Source: Rhizobium skierniewicense
GTDB taxonomy: Bacteria; Pseudomonadota; Alphaproteobacteria; Rhizobiales; Rhizobiaceae
Assembly (NCBI RefSeq): GCF_014196515.1
Contig: NZ_JACIDV010000003.1
Location: forward strand, 395,273-459,272
Length of the DNA: 64,000 bases
Direction of reading: 5' to 3'
The translations under genes and the position numbers were made by a program. The notes under the pieces were generated by a model. It was not told the DNA's origin, did no database searches, and was given only the letters and a program-made list of their open reading frames with translations. Shown here piece by piece: positions 53,733-61,786 of this stretch. How positions within the stretch are numbered: the stretch's first letter is position 1; every line of letters starts with the position of its first letter.

Positions 53733-54715
53733 CGGCGCCTATTCTTGAGGCGAAAGACCTCGTCAGAACCTATGAGGTTCGCCAGGGCGTGTTCGGCAAG
53801 GCTGCAGCGGTACGCGCAGTCGATGGCATCGACCTTGATGTGATGCCGGGAGAGACGCTCGGTATCGTCGGGGAATCCGGCTCGGGAAAATCGACACTCG
53901 GCCGCATGCTTCTTGGTATCGATCCGCCGCAATGGGGACAAACGCGTTTCGAAGGCCAACCGATGCCGAAACTCGGTACGCCTGAATGGCGGGCACTGCG
54001 GGCAAAGATGCAACTCGTCTATCAGGACCCGCTTGCGGTCCTCGACCGGCGTCTGACCATTGCCGAGCAGATCGGTGAACCGCTTGCCATTCATAATCTG
54101 GTTCCCAAAGAGCATCGGCACACCCGTGTTGCCGAACTGATGTCTGCCGTCGGTCTGCGACCGGATCAGGCGGGATCGTATCCGCACGAGCTTTCCGGTG
54201 GTCAGCGTCAGCGTGTTGTCATTGCCCGGGCTCTCGCTTCACGGCCCAAGCTTCTGGTCTGTGACGAGCCGGTTTCGGCGCTCGATGTGTCGATCCAGGC
54301 GCAGGTGGTCAACATGCTGCGCGATCTGCAGGAGAAGAACCATATCGCCATGGTCTTCATAAGCCACGACCTCAAGGTCGTGCGCAACATCGCAGACCGC
54401 GTGGCCGTCATGTATCTGGGTCGCATTGTCGAGGAGGCATCGTCCGATGTCATCTTCGCCACACCCTTGCATCCCTACACCAAGGCGCTCGTCTCCAGCG
54501 TGCCGGTGCCGGGCAAAATGCTTCAGGGCCGAACGATTCTGCAAGGCGAGCCGCCAAACCCGGCCAACCGCCCGTCCGGTTGTGCCTTCCACCCACGCTG
54601 CCCCGTTGCCGTCGACCTCTGTCGCACGAGCGTTCCATCCCTGAGACCGATCTCGGCTGGCCGCACTGCTGCCTGCCATCTGCTCGCCAGTGCCGATCAG
54701 CCGGTCGCGGCGTAA
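53729..54715 (+). CDS. ABC transporter ATP-binding protein, DppF type
   Basis: A 328-residue ATPase, with a GTG start at 53729 inside the overlap with the previous gene. Walker A GESGSGKSTLGRM, signature [14 protein letters not shown], Walker B LLVCDEPVSALDVS, switch His in FISHDLKVV, and a C-terminal Cys-containing domain (GCAFHPRCPVAVDLCR). It forms the ATPase heterodimer with the DppD-type protein. Unlike the importer at 8.7 kb, the two ATPases here are separate genes. Confidence 0.93.
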   Translation: MTAPILEAKDLVRTYEVRQGVFGKAAAVRAVDGIDLDVMPGETLGIVGESGSGKSTLGRMLLGIDPPQWGQTRFEGQPMPKLGTPEWRALRAKMQLVYQDPLAVLDRRLTIAEQIGEPLAIHNLVPKEHRHTRVAELMSAVGLRPDQAGSYPHELSGGQRQRVVIARALASRPKLLVCDEPVSALDVSIQAQVVNMLRDLQEKNHIAMVFISHDLKVVRNIADRVAVMYLGRIVEEASSDVIFATPLHPYTKALVSSVPVPGKMLQGRTILQGEPPNPANRPSGCAFHPRCPVAVDLCRTSVPSLRPISAGRTAACHLLASADQPVAA

Positions 54716-54725
54716 GGAATAGTCC

Positions 54726-55652
54726 ATGCTGCGTTACGTTTCCGTCCGCTTTCTTCGCGCCTTGGTCACCATCATCGCGGTGATGACCTTCGCTTTCATC
54801 GTTCTGCGCATGTCGGGAGACCCCGCGCAGATCATGCTGGGTCCCGACGTGCCGCAAGACGCGGTCGATGCCTTCCGCAAGGCCTGGGGTCTGGATCAGC
54901 CGCTGTGGATCCAATATCTCGCCTATATGAAGTCGATCCTGACGGGCGATTTCGGTGTCTCGATGCGTGACAAGGCGTCTGCCATGCAACTCGTCATCGA
55001 GCGTATTCCCGCGACGTTGCAACTGACAATCCCAGCGCTTTTTCTTAAAGTCTTGATCGGCATTCCGGCCGGCGTCTACGCGGCCCTTCATCGCCAAAGC
55101 GCAGTTGATCGCGGCGTCATTCTGGCTGCGATCTTCGGATTTACCATTCCCTCTTTCGTCATGGGCCTGTTGCTGGTGCTGATCTTTTCAATCACCCTTG
55201 GGCTGCTGCCATCGGGCGGTCACGATACCTGGCAGCACGGTGTTTTGCCGACGCTGACCATGAGCATTGGCGGCATCGGCATTCTCGCCCGCTTCTCGCG
55301 CAGCGCCATGATCGAGGTGATGGGACAACCCTATATTCGTGCCGCGTCCGCCAAGGGCATGCGGTGGCAGGATGTCGTCTGGCGACATGCGCTGCCCAAC
55401 GCCGCCGTACCCATCGTCACCATCGTCGGCTTTATGGTCGGAACGTTGATTGCCGGGGCCGTAGTGGTGGAATCGATCTTCTCCTGGCCCGGTATTGGCC
55501 GTCTGCTGGTCGTATCGGTGACCAACCGGGACCTTGCCGTCGTGCAATGCATTCTGCTGCTCATCGCCGCCACCATGGTCGTCTCGAACCTGATCGTGGA
55601 CCTGCTGTACGGCTGGCTCGACCCGCGCCTGCGCAGCCAGACAGCCCATTGA
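54726..55652 (+). CDS. ABC transporter permease, DppB type
   Basis: A 308-residue permease. Its first TM (FLRALVTIIAVMTFAFIVLRMSGDPA) precedes the coupling loop ASAKGMRWQDVVWRHALPN and the C-terminal GAVVVESIFSWPGIGRLLVVSV signature. AAGGA is 7 nt before the ATG. Confidence 0.93.
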   Translation: MLRYVSVRFLRALVTIIAVMTFAFIVLRMSGDPAQIMLGPDVPQDAVDAFRKAWGLDQPLWIQYLAYMKSILTGDFGVSMRDKASAMQLVIERIPATLQLTIPALFLKVLIGIPAGVYAALHRQSAVDRGVILAAIFGFTIPSFVMGLLLVLIFSITLGLLPSGGHDTWQHGVLPTLTMSIGGIGILARFSRSAMIEVMGQPYIRAASAKGMRWQDVVWRHALPNAAVPIVTIVGFMVGTLIAGAVVVESIFSWPGIGRLLVVSVTNRDLAVVQCILLLIAATMVVSNLIVDLLYGWLDPRLRSQTAH

Positions 55653-55663
55653 GGACACCCGTG

Positions 55664-56545
55664 ATGACCCTTGCAGACAACACTCGTTCACCGGCACGCG
55701 AGGCTTCGCTCTACACACGCGTCATCCGGCAGGTGCGGAAAGTGCCTTTCTCCGTGACCTTCGGGATAGCCTGGCTTGCGGCAATGATCCTGATTGCCGT
55801 GTTTGCCGATACCATCCGTCCTTATGGTATCACCGCCATGGATTTGCGGGCGCGTCTATCTTTGCCGGGTAACCCGGCACATTTTCTAGGGACCGACGAA
55901 CTCGGACGCGACGTCTTGTCACGTCTCGTTCAGTCCATCCGCGTGTCGTTTACCATCGCCTTCGGGGCAACGATCATTTCAGCGGTTTTCGGCACGGCAC
56001 TCGGCTTTGCAGCCGCGAAATTCCGTGGTGTGGTCGAGCAGTTCGTGCTCATGCTGGCCGATTTTCAGGCGGCGCTGCCGTTTCTCGTCATGTCGCTGGC
56101 GGTCCTTGCCTTTTTCGGATCATCCATGCCGCTTCTGATCGGTCTGATGGGGTTTTACGGGTGGGAACGCTACGCTCGCATTGCGCGGGGTCTGGCGATT
56201 TCGGCCGGTGCTCAAGGCTATGCATCGGCTGTCGTGCAACTGGGTGCCACGCCCTGGCGCGTTTACATGCGCCACATTCTGCCCAATGTCGCCGCAACCC
56301 TCATCGTTTCCATGACGCTCACCTTCCCGGAAATCATCCTGATGGAAAGTGGTCTATCGTTTCTGGGCCTTGGCGTTCAGCCGCCGGAAACCAGCCTCGG
56401 TAACATGGTCGGCTTCGGCCGCGAATACCTCACCCGTGCACCCTGGATCATGCTGGCCCCGGCCTTCGTCATCATGATGACGACACTCTCCATCTCGCTG
56501 GTCGGGGACTGGTTGCGCGACAAGCTCGATCCTACCCTGCGTTAA
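55664..56545 (+). CDS. ABC transporter permease, DppC type
   Basis: A 293-residue permease. The frame is open from 55364 inside the DppB gene, but ATG at 55664, with GAGG 9 nt upstream and 11 nt after the preceding stop, gives the normal N-terminus MTLADNTRSPAREASLYTRV. Later features are FLGTDELGRDVLSRLV, AVVQLGATPWRVYMRHILPN and LSFLGLGVQPPETSLGNM. Last transporter gene of the operon. Confidence 0.93.
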   Translation: MTLADNTRSPAREASLYTRVIRQVRKVPFSVTFGIAWLAAMILIAVFADTIRPYGITAMDLRARLSLPGNPAHFLGTDELGRDVLSRLVQSIRVSFTIAFGATIISAVFGTALGFAAAKFRGVVEQFVLMLADFQAALPFLVMSLAVLAFFGSSMPLLIGLMGFYGWERYARIARGLAISAGAQGYASAVVQLGATPWRVYMRHILPNVAATLIVSMTLTFPEIILMESGLSFLGLGVQPPETSLGNMVGFGREYLTRAPWIMLAPAFVIMMTTLSISLVGDWLRDKLDPTLR

Positions 56546-56560
56546 TCAAGGATATCACCC

Positions 56561-57319
56561 ATGACCAAGATCGTCGGCCATCGTGGCGCCCGCAATATCT
56601 GGCCTGAAAACTCGCTCACCGGTTTCCGCAATGTCCTGGCGCTGGATGTCGACGCCATCGAGTTCGATGTGCACCTGACCGATGCGGGGGAACTGGTCGT
56701 CATCCACGATGCCACGCTTGACCGAACGACGGATAAAACCGGACCTGTCCGGACGCTGACATCCCATGCCCGTGCGACAACGCATCTGGAGGGTTCATCG
56801 GATACGGTGCCGACGCTTGCAGAGGTGCTGGCGGTTTTGGCGCAGGCCAGTGGCAAGCAGCTGCATGTCGAAATCAAATCCGACGAAGCAAACCGACCCT
56901 ATCCCGGCATCACCGAAAAAGTCGTCGCGGAGATCGAGCGCTTCGATCTGTCCACGCGCTGCCACCTGACATCCTTCGACGTTTCAGTGCTGAAGGAGTG
57001 CCGCCGGGTTGCCCCACAGGTTGCGCGGCTCGTTTCGGTGAATGCCGAGTGGGCGCAAAAGCAGGGTGGGCTCGAGCGCTTTCTGCACTCTGTGGAAGGG
57101 CTGGCAGATATCGTCGCCATTCATCATGACCTGATGTCCGCAGAATGGACACTCATCACCCAACATCTGCCGCTTGCTCGTCTCGGCGTCTGGACGCTCA
57201 ACGACGAGGCGCTGATCCGTCCGTGGCTGGAGCGAGGAATAGGCCATCTGACATCAGACAGCCCCGACCTTGCCCTGCGGCTATGTCGCGAAATCCAATC
57301 CCGAACGCAACCTGCCTGA
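56561..57319 (+). CDS. Glycerophosphodiester phosphodiesterase family protein (AccF/UgpQ-like)
   Basis: A 252-residue GDPD TIM barrel. The catalytic motif is VGHRGARNIWPENSLTGF, with metal ligands in IEFDVHLTDAGELVVIHD, LHVEIKSD and GVWTLNDE. It cleaves phosphodiesters such as glycerophosphodiesters, or sugar-phosphate diesters like agrocinopine in the Ti-plasmid protein AccF. No signal peptide is visible, so it acts in the cytoplasm on imported substrate. AAGGA is 9 nt before the ATG. It lies 15 nt after the DppC-type permease and 14 nt before the isomerase, tightly within the operon. Confidence 0.9.
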   Translation: MTKIVGHRGARNIWPENSLTGFRNVLALDVDAIEFDVHLTDAGELVVIHDATLDRTTDKTGPVRTLTSHARATTHLEGSSDTVPTLAEVLAVLAQASGKQLHVEIKSDEANRPYPGITEKVVAEIERFDLSTRCHLTSFDVSVLKECRRVAPQVARLVSVNAEWAQKQGGLERFLHSVEGLADIVAIHHDLMSAEWTLITQHLPLARLGVWTLNDEALIRPWLERGIGHLTSDSPDLALRLCREIQSRTQPA

Positions 57320-57333
57320 GAAGGAATACGAAT

Positions 57334-58248
57334 ATGGGTAACATCATCGGTACCGGTTTTAATGCTGGCTCCACAGACGGAGAGCTGCAAAGCCTGGAAG
57401 AAGACCTGCGCGCGCTCGCCGATATCGGCGTTGACACGGTCGAACTGGGCCTGACCAGTCTCGACCTCATCGCCGGTGGACGCATCGTCGAGGAGCGGGC
57501 GGAGCGGCTCGTTGCCCTCACGAAGCAGTTCGATTTCCGCTATACCGTGCACGGCCTCGTCTCATCAAACTTCATGGACCCGGCAACCTGCCGGTACCAG
57601 CTGGATGCCGCCAAGGCGCTTGCCGTTGTCTGCGACCGGATCGGTGCGCGTATTCTGGTTCAGCACGGCGGATGCCTGCGCGCCGACCAACTGGCAGAAC
57701 GCGCCGATGCCGACAGCCGCGAGCGCGACGCTCTGCATGCACTCGCTGAGTTCTGCAAACCCTATGGCGTGCGCATCGCATTCGAAAATATCTTCACGAC
57801 GGAACTGGGTCAGTATCGCCAGACACCAACCGAGCTTGCGCAGACCGTGAAGACCGTCGGCCACTCCAATCTCGTGGCGCTGATCGATTTCAGCCATGCC
57901 TATATCGAATCCACGTATCGTGGTCTGAATTTCCGTGAAGAGTTGCGCGCCATGGCACCGGTAGCAGGGCATCTGCATGTGCATGACAGCTTCGGCCGTC
58001 CGCAAGCCTTTTATAAACCGCACCATATTCAGGAAAATACCGCGCTCGGTATCGGAGATCTCCACATGCCGCTCGGCTGGGGGGATATGGATTGGGAGGG
58101 GATTTTCTCCGAGCTGACGTTTCTTCCCGACACCGTGCTGATGATGGAAGTCGGTCGTCGCTACCGCGCCGAACAACCTGAAAGCCTCGCACGGGCAAAG
58201 AGGTTGATCGCACTGAACGGTGGGCAGGTTGCGATTGCCGCCGAATGA
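57334..58248 (+). CDS. Sugar phosphate isomerase/epimerase-like TIM barrel (xylose isomerase/AP endonuclease 2 fold)
   Basis: A 304-residue protein. Expected metal ligands can be picked out: Glu in RIAFENIFT, Asp/His in ALIDFSHAYIE, HLHVHDSFG and Glu in LMMEVGRRY. The family includes sugar and inositol isomerases and epimerases. The frame extends from 57145 within the GDPD gene, but ATG at 57334 has AAGGA 9 nt upstream and MGNIIGTGFNAG as the N-terminus. It probably acts on the sugar or sugar phosphate released by the GDPD. It takes the place of the phosphatase AccG in the acc layout. Substrate not assigned. Confidence 0.83.
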   Translation: MGNIIGTGFNAGSTDGELQSLEEDLRALADIGVDTVELGLTSLDLIAGGRIVEERAERLVALTKQFDFRYTVHGLVSSNFMDPATCRYQLDAAKALAVVCDRIGARILVQHGGCLRADQLAERADADSRERDALHALAEFCKPYGVRIAFENIFTTELGQYRQTPTELAQTVKTVGHSNLVALIDFSHAYIESTYRGLNFREELRAMAPVAGHLHVHDSFGRPQAFYKPHHIQENTALGIGDLHMPLGWGDMDWEGIFSELTFLPDTVLMMEVGRRYRAEQPESLARAKRLIALNGGQVAIAAE

Positions 58249-58254
58249 TCTGAC

Positions 58255-58290
58255 AGATGACCTCCCTCCGTTGGGGGGAGGTCATCTATT
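58255..58290. terminator. Terminator of the importer-GDPD-isomerase operon
   Basis: AGATGACCTCCC (58255-58266) pairs perfectly with GGGAGGTCATCT (58276-58287), a 12-bp stem, followed by ATTTCCC. It lies 6 nt after the isomerase stop in the convergent gap with the GGDEF gene. Confidence 0.88.
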
Positions 58291-58311
58291 TCCCGCGAAC
58301 CGGGTTGGTTT

Positions 58312-59139
58312 TTAAAGCGAAAGCGTCGCGCGTTTTTCATCCTGGCGTTCGAGCGGTTTCGTCTCGCTGCTGTGGACGATGCGATTGCGCCCGGATGCCT
58401 TGGCGAGATAAAGCGCCTTGTCGCAGGCCTTGAACAATGTTTCGAAGGTGGAATGATCTTCATGATCGGCAACCCCGCCGGAGATGGTAATGCGAAAGCC
58501 CTTGCCTCCTGCGGAAAATGGTTTGGCAGCGACCAGTTCCACGCAGCGTTGCGCCAGAGCCAGACGTTCCGTGCGGCTCAGCGCGGAGACCAGTACCGCA
58601 AATTCTTCTCCACCAATCCGTGCGACCGCCTGGCTTTGCGCAAATATGTCGGAAAGCTGGTTGGCCACCGCGATAATCGCCTGATCGCCGATATCGTGGC
58701 CATAGCGATCATTGATGGACTTGAATTTATCGATGTCGAACAGAATGAGTGAAGAATTGGCTGGCGCGCGGACGGCTTCCTCCAGAAACGCCCGTCTGTT
58801 GAGCAGACCGGACAGCATGTCGGTGCGGCTCAATCTTTCGAAGGTTGCTCTTGAGATTGTCAGGTGATGAATGGCAATGCCAACGATATAGACAATAGAG
58901 AACGTGAGACTGGACGCGACGAGCGTGGAGATGATGACGCCGACGGTTGCTGCGGGAACGACGGCATATGGCAGCAGCCCGAGTGCATTCAACGTGTAAT
59001 GAGCCAGAATATTGAGAACATCGGCAACGATCGTGACGTAGAGCGTGATCGTCAGCGCAAAAAACAGGACATCGCGACGCGTTTCGAAACGGTTTGTAGA
59101 ACACGCCTCTTTTACGTAACGATCAATAAATGCGAGCAT
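58312..59139 (-). CDS. Membrane-bound GGDEF diguanylate cyclase
   Basis: A 275-residue protein. About residues 20-100 hold two to three hydrophobic segments (FFALTITLYVTIVADVLNIL, VVPAATVGVIISTLVAS...), then the GGDEF domain (about 110-255). It has SRTDMLSGLLNRRAFLE, LILFDIDKFKSINDRYGHDIGD and the active-site loop ARIGGEEFAVL, an intact GGEEF. The canonical RxxD inhibitory site is not seen five residues before the loop. It should make c-di-GMP. ATG at 59139 is chosen because GGAG is 9 nt upstream; an upstream ATG and TTG lack such a site. Confidence 0.88.
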   Translation of the reverse strand: MLAFIDRYVKEACSTNRFETRRDVLFFALTITLYVTIVADVLNILAHYTLNALGLLPYAVVPAATVGVIISTLVASSLTFSIVYIVGIAIHHLTISRATFERLSRTDMLSGLLNRRAFLEEAVRAPANSSLILFDIDKFKSINDRYGHDIGDQAIIAVANQLSDIFAQSQAVARIGGEEFAVLVSALSRTERLALAQRCVELVAAKPFSAGGKGFRITISGGVADHEDHSTFETLFKACDKALYLAKASGRNRIVHSSETKPLERQDEKRATLSL

Positions 59140-59212
59140 AGCCCGTGGCTCCATAAGCACATATGAAAACGTCAAAGAGCTACAAGACTACAAATGGATT
59201 GAGGAGTCATGA

Positions 59213-59797
59213 ATGGGGTTGGTGTCCGCCCGGTTCTCTTTCTCAACACTGCGAAATGGCGACCTCAACGTGACCAGTCATGAAACTTCTCTGAAGCCGG
59301 ATACCATCGGTTTCGCGCGTACCCAGCCTGTCGATATCTACGTGGATGGTTCCTATGATGTCGTGTCGAAAAAAGGAGGATGGGCGTTCGTGGTGTTCGA
59401 AGGCGACGATATCCTCGTCACCCAGTCTGGCACTGTGGCCGCCGGCACCAACAATGCCGTGGAAGTCGTCGCAACGCTGAACGCTGCACGATGGGCAAGC
59501 GAAAATTTCCCCTTGGCTCGAGTCACGATCTGGTCAGATTCGATGCATGTGGTTGAAGGTTGCAATCACTGGCGGCCCATCTGGCGCAACAATGGCTGGA
59601 AGCATTATAATCCCGATCCCCGCGCCAGAAACCGCCGCATCGCAGACTGGGCGTTGTGGACAGCGCTCGATCGGCATCTCCTTCAAAACCAGCAGCTTGC
59701 CGTTGCCTGGTGCAAAGGCCACCAGGGACACATCGGCAACGAGCTTGCAGATAGGCTTGCCGCCGCCGCATATTCTTCAGGTTCCGCCAGATCCTGA
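59213..59797 (+). CDS. Ribonuclease HI
   Basis: A 194-residue RNase H fold protein. The catalytic acids are Asp in VDIYVDGSY, Glu in TNNAVEVVATLNA, Asp in IWSDSMHVV, and Asp in GHQGHIGNELADRLAAAAY. The region NNGWKHYNPDPRARNRRIADW resembles the handle segment of E. coli RNase HI. The N-terminal 35 residues precede the fold and are longer than usual. GAGGAG is 6 nt before the ATG. It cleaves RNA in RNA-DNA hybrids. A separate housekeeping rnhA would normally exist, so this may be a second copy. Confidence 0.82.
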   Translation: MGLVSARFSFSTLRNGDLNVTSHETSLKPDTIGFARTQPVDIYVDGSYDVVSKKGGWAFVVFEGDDILVTQSGTVAAGTNNAVEVVATLNAARWASENFPLARVTIWSDSMHVVEGCNHWRPIWRNNGWKHYNPDPRARNRRIADWALWTALDRHLLQNQQLAVAWCKGHQGHIGNELADRLAAAAYSSGSARS

Positions 59798-59854
59798 AAC
59801 ATGGGGCGTGGCCGCGCCGGACAGGTCTGGGGTGTTTCCGGCTTCAGGGGGGCG

Positions 59855-60883
59855 TCAGGAGACACTGACTGGCTTGGAGCGCAGCCTGCTTGCCGTCGCC
59901 GGGTCTGCGCGTCGGCAAAGCTGTGGTGGCAGGCCTTTCATGATGAGTTCTGCATCTGCGACCGCCATCGCCCCCAATTGGTAGAACGCATCGCGGGTGC
60001 CTCCGCTGCGATGGGCAGAGAGCAGCAAACCGGGGATGGAGCGGACCGGGTCGTCAGCCGCAACCGGCTCATCCGGAAACACATCCGTCGCGGCACGGAT
60101 ATGACCAGATTTGACGGCATTGAGCATAGCGGGGAAATCCACGACAGCGGCCCGGCTCATCAGCAGAAATGCGGAGCCCGGCTGCATCAGATCGAATTGG
60201 GGTTTGCCGATGAAGCCCTGATTTTCACTGGTCACACTTGCGAAAACATAAACGACCCGGCACTTGGAAAAGACATCGTCCAGCGCACTTGGAACGCAGT
60301 CCAGACGTTCGACGATCTCTTTCGGCAGCCAGGGATCGTAGACATGCACCTCGTTCTTGAAGGGGCGCGTCAGTTCGCGAAGTTCCTTGCCAAGGTCTCC
60401 AAATCCGATGATGCCGATGGGTGCACCAGCGTACCGGAACGTATCCATGTTGCCAGCAAGACCGTATTCCTCAACGCCATTGCGAAACTGCCTGTCGGCA
60501 ATCGTGATGCCGCGTGCCAGATCGATTGCCATGCCAAGCGAGGCCTCTGCCACTGGCGACGAAAAGGCAGACGCCGGCGTGATCACCCAGATGCCACGCT
60601 CCACACACGCCTGATAGTCGATGTTCGGCATGAAGTTGGATTCGACATTGATGATGGCCTTGAGTTTCGGCGCCCGATCAAGGCGCGCTCTCGGCATATC
60701 GGTCTGGCCAAAGATCAGGACCGTATCAGCCAAGAGGGCATCCACCTGATCGCCTGACATGGGCTGCTCTTGCAAGACGATCACCTCTCCCAGCCTGTCC
60801 AGCCGCGCGCGGACATCCGGCTCCATGATGAGATCGAGCGTGCGTGGCAGCGGATCGACAAGCACGATGTTGCGTTCAGACAT
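59855..60883 (-). CDS. D-isomer-specific 2-hydroxyacid dehydrogenase family protein
   Basis: A 342-residue NAD-dependent dehydrogenase. NAD fold PIGIIGFGDLGKELRELTRP. The catalytic Arg, Glu and His can be placed in LMSRAAVVDFPAML, DVFPDEPV and LLSAHRSGGTRD. Length and the VESNFMPNIDYQACVERGIWV region are typical of the SerA/phosphonate-type branch. The frame continues upstream to 60973, but ATG at 60883 follows GGGAGG and is clearly the start. Substrate unknown. Two palindromic elements lie just upstream. Confidence 0.85.
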   Translation of the reverse strand: MSERNIVLVDPLPRTLDLIMEPDVRARLDRLGEVIVLQEQPMSGDQVDALLADTVLIFGQTDMPRARLDRAPKLKAIINVESNFMPNIDYQACVERGIWVITPASAFSSPVAEASLGMAIDLARGITIADRQFRNGVEEYGLAGNMDTFRYAGAPIGIIGFGDLGKELRELTRPFKNEVHVYDPWLPKEIVERLDCVPSALDDVFSKCRVVYVFASVTSENQGFIGKPQFDLMQPGSAFLLMSRAAVVDFPAMLNAVKSGHIRAATDVFPDEPVAADDPVRSIPGLLLSAHRSGGTRDAFYQLGAMAVADAELIMKGLPPQLCRRADPATASRLRSKPVSVS

Positions 60884-60918
60884 GATGCCTCCCTTCAGAT
60901 CTTCGGCGCGGGTCGCCG

Positions 60919-60971
60919 CTAAAGCATGTCGCGTTTCATCGTCCTCAATGAAACGATAACGTACATGCGAC
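60919..60971. repeat. Palindromic intergenic element, copy 1
   Basis: CTAAAGCATGTCGC begins an imperfect hairpin. GCATGT (60924-60929) pairs with ACATGC (60963-60968), and CGTTTCAT (60932-60939) with ATGAAACG (60948-60955). The start resembles copy 2. The pair looks like rhizobial intergenic palindromic repeats. Confidence 0.6.
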
Positions 60972-60980
60972 AAAAGAAGA

Positions 60981-61027
60981 GCTAAAGCGTGTCGCAGTGA
61001 ATCCTATTCACAGAGACACGCTTTAGG
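60981..61027. repeat. Palindromic intergenic element, copy 2 (contains the DedA stop)
   Basis: CTAAAGCGTGTC (60982-60993) pairs perfectly with GACACGCTTTAG (61015-61026), and inner GTGAAT with ATTCAC on a CCT loop. The DedA TAA stop lies inside the stem, so the element may also act as terminator or mRNA 3' protection. Confidence 0.7.
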
Positions 61028-61616
61028 CTTTGAATGTTGCAACCCGGTAAATATAGATGGCGATCATGACGACGAGAACGCCGGTTGCAACCGGGTTGAT
61101 GTAATCTTTCACCGTGCCATAGGCCTGCCCCAGGCCAAAGCCCGCAAAGGCGAGCGCGGCGGTCCAGATGAGGCTGCCGATAGCGGAGTAGAGCAGAAAC
61201 CAGCCGAATGGCATTCTGGCGATGCCAGCGGGTACCGAGATCAGGGTTCGCACCGTCGGCACCAGCCTGCCGAGAAGCACTGACGTCTTGCCGTTTTTGC
61301 GAAAGTGGTCGCCAGCGTGTTCTACATCGGCAGGAGACATGGTGAGCCAGCGCCCATAACGGGCTGCGATCTTCATCAGCTTCCTCTCTCCCAGAAGCCG
61401 CCCCAGAAAATACCAGGGCACGACACCTGCCACGGAACCGAGGGATCCTGCAGCGATGACGGAGAGGATCGAGATATTGCCTTGTGTTGCCAGATATCCC
61501 GCCAAGGGCATGATCAGCTCGGAGGGAATAGGCGGAAAGATGTTTTCCAGAAACATCAGCAGGGCGATGCCGAATACACCCAACTGATCCATTGTCGCAT
61601 TCACAAAACTTTCCAA
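61023..61616 (-). CDS. DedA family membrane protein
   Basis: A 197-residue integral membrane protein (DedA/VTT superfamily). The hallmark ALLMFLENIFPPIPSELIMPLAGYLA and the motif LGRLVPTVRTLISVPAGIARMP are present, with hydrophobic segments around about 10-30, 40-65, 120-145 and 165-190. Family members help flip or recycle lipid carriers and maintain membrane potential. The start is uncertain. TTG at 61616 gives MESFVNATMDQLG and matches the family N-terminus. ATG at 61658 or at 61592 are also possible. It is divergent from the PLD-family gene. Confidence 0.85.
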   Translation of the reverse strand: MESFVNATMDQLGVFGIALLMFLENIFPPIPSELIMPLAGYLATQGNISILSVIAAGSLGSVAGVVPWYFLGRLLGERKLMKIAARYGRWLTMSPADVEHAGDHFRKNGKTSVLLGRLVPTVRTLISVPAGIARMPFGWFLLYSAIGSLIWTAALAFAGFGLGQAYGTVKDYINPVATGVLVVMIAIYIYRVATFKA

Positions 61617-61786
61617 GAGGCCCCAATCATGATGCGCGGCCAAGCCCAGCGCTGGCATTCCATCTCTATTCGACAGGCAAGTTAGACGAAGACCGGGGCG
61701 GACGAAACAGGTGTCGAGAAAAATTATGCTATTGCAGGGGCGCATTCTGCCTTATACCGCACAGCAACACATGCGTGGGGCTTGGA

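Noticed and set aside
59798..59854. GC-rich stretch between the RNase HI and dehydrogenase genes as a terminator
   Set aside because: Only short, interrupted pairings (GGCG/CGCC) are visible and there is no U-tract on either strand.
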